The notes beneath the pieces were generated by a model. The model made no database searches, was not told the DNA's origin, and saw only the letters and a list, made by a program, of their open reading frames with translations. Position numbers and translations under genes: made by a program. A DNA stretch of 64,000 bases from Pseudomonas putida S13.1.2 (GTDB lineage Bacteria > Pseudomonadota > Gammaproteobacteria > Pseudomonadales > Pseudomonadaceae), in contig NZ_CP010979.1 of the NCBI RefSeq assembly GCF_000498395.2, forward strand, positions 2,666,001-2,730,000, read 5' to 3'. How positions within the stretch are numbered: position 1 is the stretch's first letter; the number at the start of each line of letters is the position of its first letter. Below are positions 61,256 to 64,000 of the stretch, one piece after another.

Positions 61256-63304
61256 ATGACGAATCAACTTGGCTGGTTTACAGCTCGCGAACTCGCGGGT
61301 CTGCCAGGTATGCCTGGTACTGAGCGGGCAATACAGATTCGCGGTAAGACTGAATGGAATGGCCGCAAGCGAGCGGGCTCCAAGGCCATTGAGTACTGCC
61401 TTATTGATCTGCCTGCCGAAACGCAAGCAGAGATTCTGGCGCGCTCGGTAGCAGGATCAGGTAGCAACTTGCCATCAGTAACGGGCGCCGAAGAGGCAGA
61501 GCCGAGTGAGGCCGAGGGTTCGTCACGGCTCAACGAAAAGCAGCGCTCCGTAATGCTAGCTCGCCTCGCGTTTTGTCGAGAAATCGAGCGACTAGCTGAG
61601 GTCGTTTCACAGAAAACGGCCATTAGCACTCTGATAAAGCATGCCGAGGACGGTCAGCTCTCGTCCTACTTGCAGAATCGGGTTGATATTGCGAACGACC
61701 GTAAAACTGAGGGGCGCGGACTTTCAGAAAGGACTCTCAAGCGTTGGCTGTCGAGTTGGCGGGCAGCTGACCGAGATCAGATGGCCCTCGCCCCACTTCG
61801 TCAGCGTGCACGCCTTGATGTTCCGGATTGGGCTGGAGCGTTCCTGCGCTGTTACCAACGCCCAACCAAGCCTAGCGTCGCAGCCAGTTACGCCGAGTTC
61901 TCTGCGGCGTGGAATGGTGAGCTGCCGAGCATTCACGCAGTTCAGCGATTCCTTAAAAAACTGTCGCCGGATGCTTTGAATGTCGGTCGCATGAGCACGC
62001 AGGAACTCAAGGCCCTCAAGCCTTTTCGCCGTCGCTCTACGAAGAACCTTTTCCCAGGCGACGTTTACACAGCGGACGGGCACAAATTTGATGCTGAGGT
62101 TATTAACCCGCTCACTGGCAAGCCTTATCGACCCGAAATCACAACGGTACTCGATGTTGCTACGCGCCGAGTGGTGGGTGTCTCGGTCGGCGAGGCCGAG
62201 TCAGCAATCGGCGTACTGGATGCACTTCGTGATGCCGTCCGGGAGTGCATGTTCTCAATCTTCTACGTGGACAACGGGTCAGGCTTTGCAAACGACACAG
62301 TCCGGGAGGTAGTCGACCGGCTCGGCGGAACAATGACGCACTCCTTGCCATACAACAGCCAGGCACGAGGGCTATCAGAACGAGGGCACCAGACAATTTG
62401 GGTTCGTGCCGCGAAGAAGCTCACCTCATATATCGGTGCGGACATGGATAAGCACGCCGGTACAAAAGTGCATAGAGTTGGTCGTAAGCAATTACGCCTG
62501 ACGGGCAGGTCTCAACTCATTCCCGAGTTCGGTGTTTTCATGGCCGGCATGGAGCAAGAGGTAGCAACTTACAACAGCACCCCTCACAGGGGGCTTGAGA
62601 AGATTCGCGATCTTGAAAGCGGCCTGATGCGGCATATGACACCCGACGAAGCCTGGCAAGCAGCAATCACCGAGGGTTGGGAGCCTATGTGCGCATCGAG
62701 CGCCTTGGTGGAATCTCTTATGCGACCGCAGCTCATCAGAACAACGCGGCGCGGCGAAATTGCATGGGCTGGCAACACCTATTTCATGGCAGATCTAACG
62801 GCCTTTCACGGCCAAGAAATACGTGTTGGGTACGACGTCAGGGATTCTACTCAGGTCTGGGCTTACACCGACGATGGCGAACTGATCGGCACAGCACAAC
62901 TCAACGGAAACACCACAGATTACATGCCAATGACTATGGTCGAGCAGGCGCGGGAAAAGCGCGAGAAAGGCCAGTTCAAGCGTGCCGTAGATAAGTTGGA
63001 AGTGCTGACGGGCCACCGCGTCGAAATGATTGCACCTACTGCTGCGCCGTCGGCGGTATTGCAGCCAGGCGAGCGTTCAGCGGCCTTGGAGTATGCAAGA
63101 GAGGTGGTTGCTCAGCGGCCAGACTTCAAGATCCCAGACAACGACGTTACTCGTTACCGACTTTGGAAAAAACTGGATAAGCGCCAAGCACTTGGTGAAG
63201 AACTCAGTGATTTAGAGGCGCGATGGTGGAAGAGCTATTCCACTCATCCTGACCTGATTTACCAGCGCGAGCTGATGGAAGGAATTGAAAAACACGCGGG
63301 TTGA
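61256..63304 (+). CDS. MuA-type DDE transposase
   Basis: 682 residues, near the 663 of Mu A. An N-terminal Mu-type DNA-binding domain (about 1-65: WFTARELAGLPGMPGTERAI in part) is followed by a helical DNA-binding region. The catalytic core has Asp274 (YTADGHKFD), Asp339 (FYVDNGSGF) and Glu375 (LSERGHQTIW) as the DDE triad. A C-terminal beta-barrel and basic tail contact MuB. It performs strand transfer for integration and replicative transposition. The D-to-E distance of 36 is shorter than the 56 of Mu A (Asp336, Glu392, from memory). Confidence 0.92.
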   Translation: MTNQLGWFTARELAGLPGMPGTERAIQIRGKTEWNGRKRAGSKAIEYCLIDLPAETQAEILARSVAGSGSNLPSVTGAEEAEPSEAEGSSRLNEKQRSVMLARLAFCREIERLAEVVSQKTAISTLIKHAEDGQLSSYLQNRVDIANDRKTEGRGLSERTLKRWLSSWRAADRDQMALAPLRQRARLDVPDWAGAFLRCYQRPTKPSVAASYAEFSAAWNGELPSIHAVQRFLKKLSPDALNVGRMSTQELKALKPFRRRSTKNLFPGDVYTADGHKFDAEVINPLTGKPYRPEITTVLDVATRRVVGVSVGEAESAIGVLDALRDAVRECMFSIFYVDNGSGFANDTVREVVDRLGGTMTHSLPYNSQARGLSERGHQTIWVRAAKKLTSYIGADMDKHAGTKVHRVGRKQLRLTGRSQLIPEFGVFMAGMEQEVATYNSTPHRGLEKIRDLESGLMRHMTPDEAWQAAITEGWEPMCASSALVESLMRPQLIRTTRRGEIAWAGNTYFMADLTAFHGQEIRVGYDVRDSTQVWAYTDDGELIGTAQLNGNTTDYMPMTMVEQAREKREKGQFKRAVDKLEVLTGHRVEMIAPTAAPSAVLQPGERSAALEYAREVVAQRPDFKIPDNDVTRYRLWKKLDKRQALGEELSDLEARWWKSYSTHPDLIYQRELMEGIEKHAG

Positions 63305-63362
63305 GAGCCCGCGTTTATTGGAGTCCAGCGTGTTGGCGCACGCTAGAAAAAGGAGATGCACA

Positions 63363-64000
63363 GTGAGTGTAACTAAAATCGTAGCCCTTACCAATGTCGG
63401 ACTACTCGCAGGAGCGGTAAAGCGTGCGCAAGCTCGCCCAGCAGGCCTGCCTGGGTTGGTCGTGATGTACGGCCCCAGTGGCCTAGGCAAATCAGTCGCG
63501 GCTTCCTTTGCTGCAAATCAGCATCGTGCTTATTACGTGGAGTGCCGCGACACCTGGTCGAAGAAAGCATTTCTGATAGCCGTCCTGAAAGACATGGCAA
63601 TCGCGCCCGGTCGCACCATGGGCGACATGATGGATCAGATCGCTGAACAGCTGTCCCGATCCATGCGACCGCTGATTGTGGACGATGTGCAGTACATGCT
63701 TGATAAAGCAATCGCGAACATCCTTACCGACCTCTATAACGCGAGCCAAGGAACTATTGTTCTGATCGGCGAAGAGCGGGTGCCGGCCTCGCTGTCAAAA
63801 CTTGAACGTCTGCACAACCGAGTTATGGAGTGGGTCCCAGCACAACCGGCATCGCTCGATGACCTTATTGAGCTATCCCAGTCGAACTATCCGAACCTTG
63901 AAATTGCCGAGGATCTTCTTGAGGACTTGTGCCGGGCCACTCGTGGGTGCCTACGTCGCGTCGCAGTAAACCTGTACAAGGTGCAAAGCGAGGCCTCGGC
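63363..64000 (+). CDS. MuB-type AAA ATPase, target-DNA activator (truncated by window edge)
   Basis: 212 complete codons visible; continues beyond the right edge. GTG start, with AAGGAG seven to twelve bases upstream; no ATG fits. Walker A GPSGLGKS at residues 37-44, Walker B LIVDD at 104-108, and a sensor-like VLIGEERVP. In Mu, the B protein coats target DNA and stimulates transposase. It lacks the long N-terminal helix-turn-helix extension of Mu B, beginning close to the ATPase, as in the B3/D3112-type MuB-like proteins. 58 bases separate it from the transposase gene. Confidence 0.87.
   Translation, partial: MSVTKIVALTNVGLLAGAVKRAQARPAGLPGLVVMYGPSGLGKSVAASFAANQHRAYYVECRDTWSKKAFLIAVLKDMAIAPGRTMGDMMDQIAEQLSRSMRPLIVDDVQYMLDKAIANILTDLYNASQGTIVLIGEERVPASLSKLERLHNRVMEWVPAQPASLDDLIELSQSNYPNLEIAEDLLEDLCRATRGCLRRVAVNLYKVQSEAS

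Larger units (their letters stand above)
59831..64000. mobile_element. Left end of a Mu-like transposable prophage
   Basis: The order repressor (minus), Ner-like, MuA-type transposase, MuB-type ATPase is the early region of Mu-like phages. The left boundary is inferred: transposable phage ends start with TG, and TG at 59831 is followed four bases later by CTGTTTGGCACT, a word repeated at 59994, as expected for a transposase-binding site near the end. TG at 59821 is an alternative. Codon usage and base composition change here towards lower GC. The right end and the five-base target duplication lie outside the window. Confidence 0.8.

Overview
The window is chromosomal DNA of a Pseudomonas, almost certainly of the P. 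putida group. Evidence: high GC with strongly biased codons in the host part; many paired palindromic REP elements ending in the GCTCC(C/T)ACA core typical of P. putida; and a quiC1 / MFS / L-DOPA-type decarboxylase / LysR block in the order I remember from P. putida KT2440 (PP_2554 to PP_2551). No search was run.

Layout. 1-9785: a giant secreted RTX haem peroxidase (minus strand, C-terminus outside the window) divergent from a complete type I exporter (ABC protein, membrane fusion protein, TolC-like channel). 9847-18014: two complete FecI sigma / FecR / TonB-receptor cell-surface signalling systems, convergent, each with a Fur-box-like site. 18062-25985: a methyltransferase, quiC1 (3-dehydroshikimate dehydratase) divergent from an MFS carrier with a PcaR-like box between them, then ddc, a LysR regulator and a YebC-family protein. 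26083-29920: a FAD amine/amino-acid-type oxidase with an organophosphate-antiporter-like MFS, divergent from a LysR gene across a palindromic site. 30006-35292: DUF2784 protein, tam, and a third FecI/FecR/receptor system. 35465-38834: a GabP-type permease divergent from a MocR-type regulator. 38934-43135: an iron-type two-component system facing a CirA-like catecholate receptor. 43231-47007: an M20 carbamoylase/amidase with an MHS-family carrier and a LysR regulator. 47004-59777: an antitoxin with a wrecked toxin, an SDR, a shortened WYL-type regulator, a periplasmic cyclase-family protein, nfsB, LysR, AraC plus LysE exporter, sotB, a beta-propeller protein of unknown role, a zinc alcohol dehydrogenase with AraC regulator, and a TetR / quinone oxidoreductase pair.

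From about 59831 to the right edge lies the left end of a Mu-like transposable prophage: repeated end motifs, a LexA-like repressor, an operator region with repeated CCGAAA words, a Ner-like protein, a MuA-type DDE transposase and the beginning of a MuB-type ATPase. Codon usage there is less GC-rich than in the host.

Themes: iron acquisition (four receptor systems, three sigma-factor-driven and one two-component-driven), aromatic and nitrogenous compound uptake and catabolism, and one recent phage insertion. The signals I consider most worth checking are the PcaR-like box in the quiC1/MFS promoter region, the internally deleted toxin next to an intact antitoxin, the tandem module structure and DG...TADD inserts of the RTX peroxidase, the start-codon-enclosing inverted repeat of the CirA-like receptor, and the repeat structure of the prophage left end.
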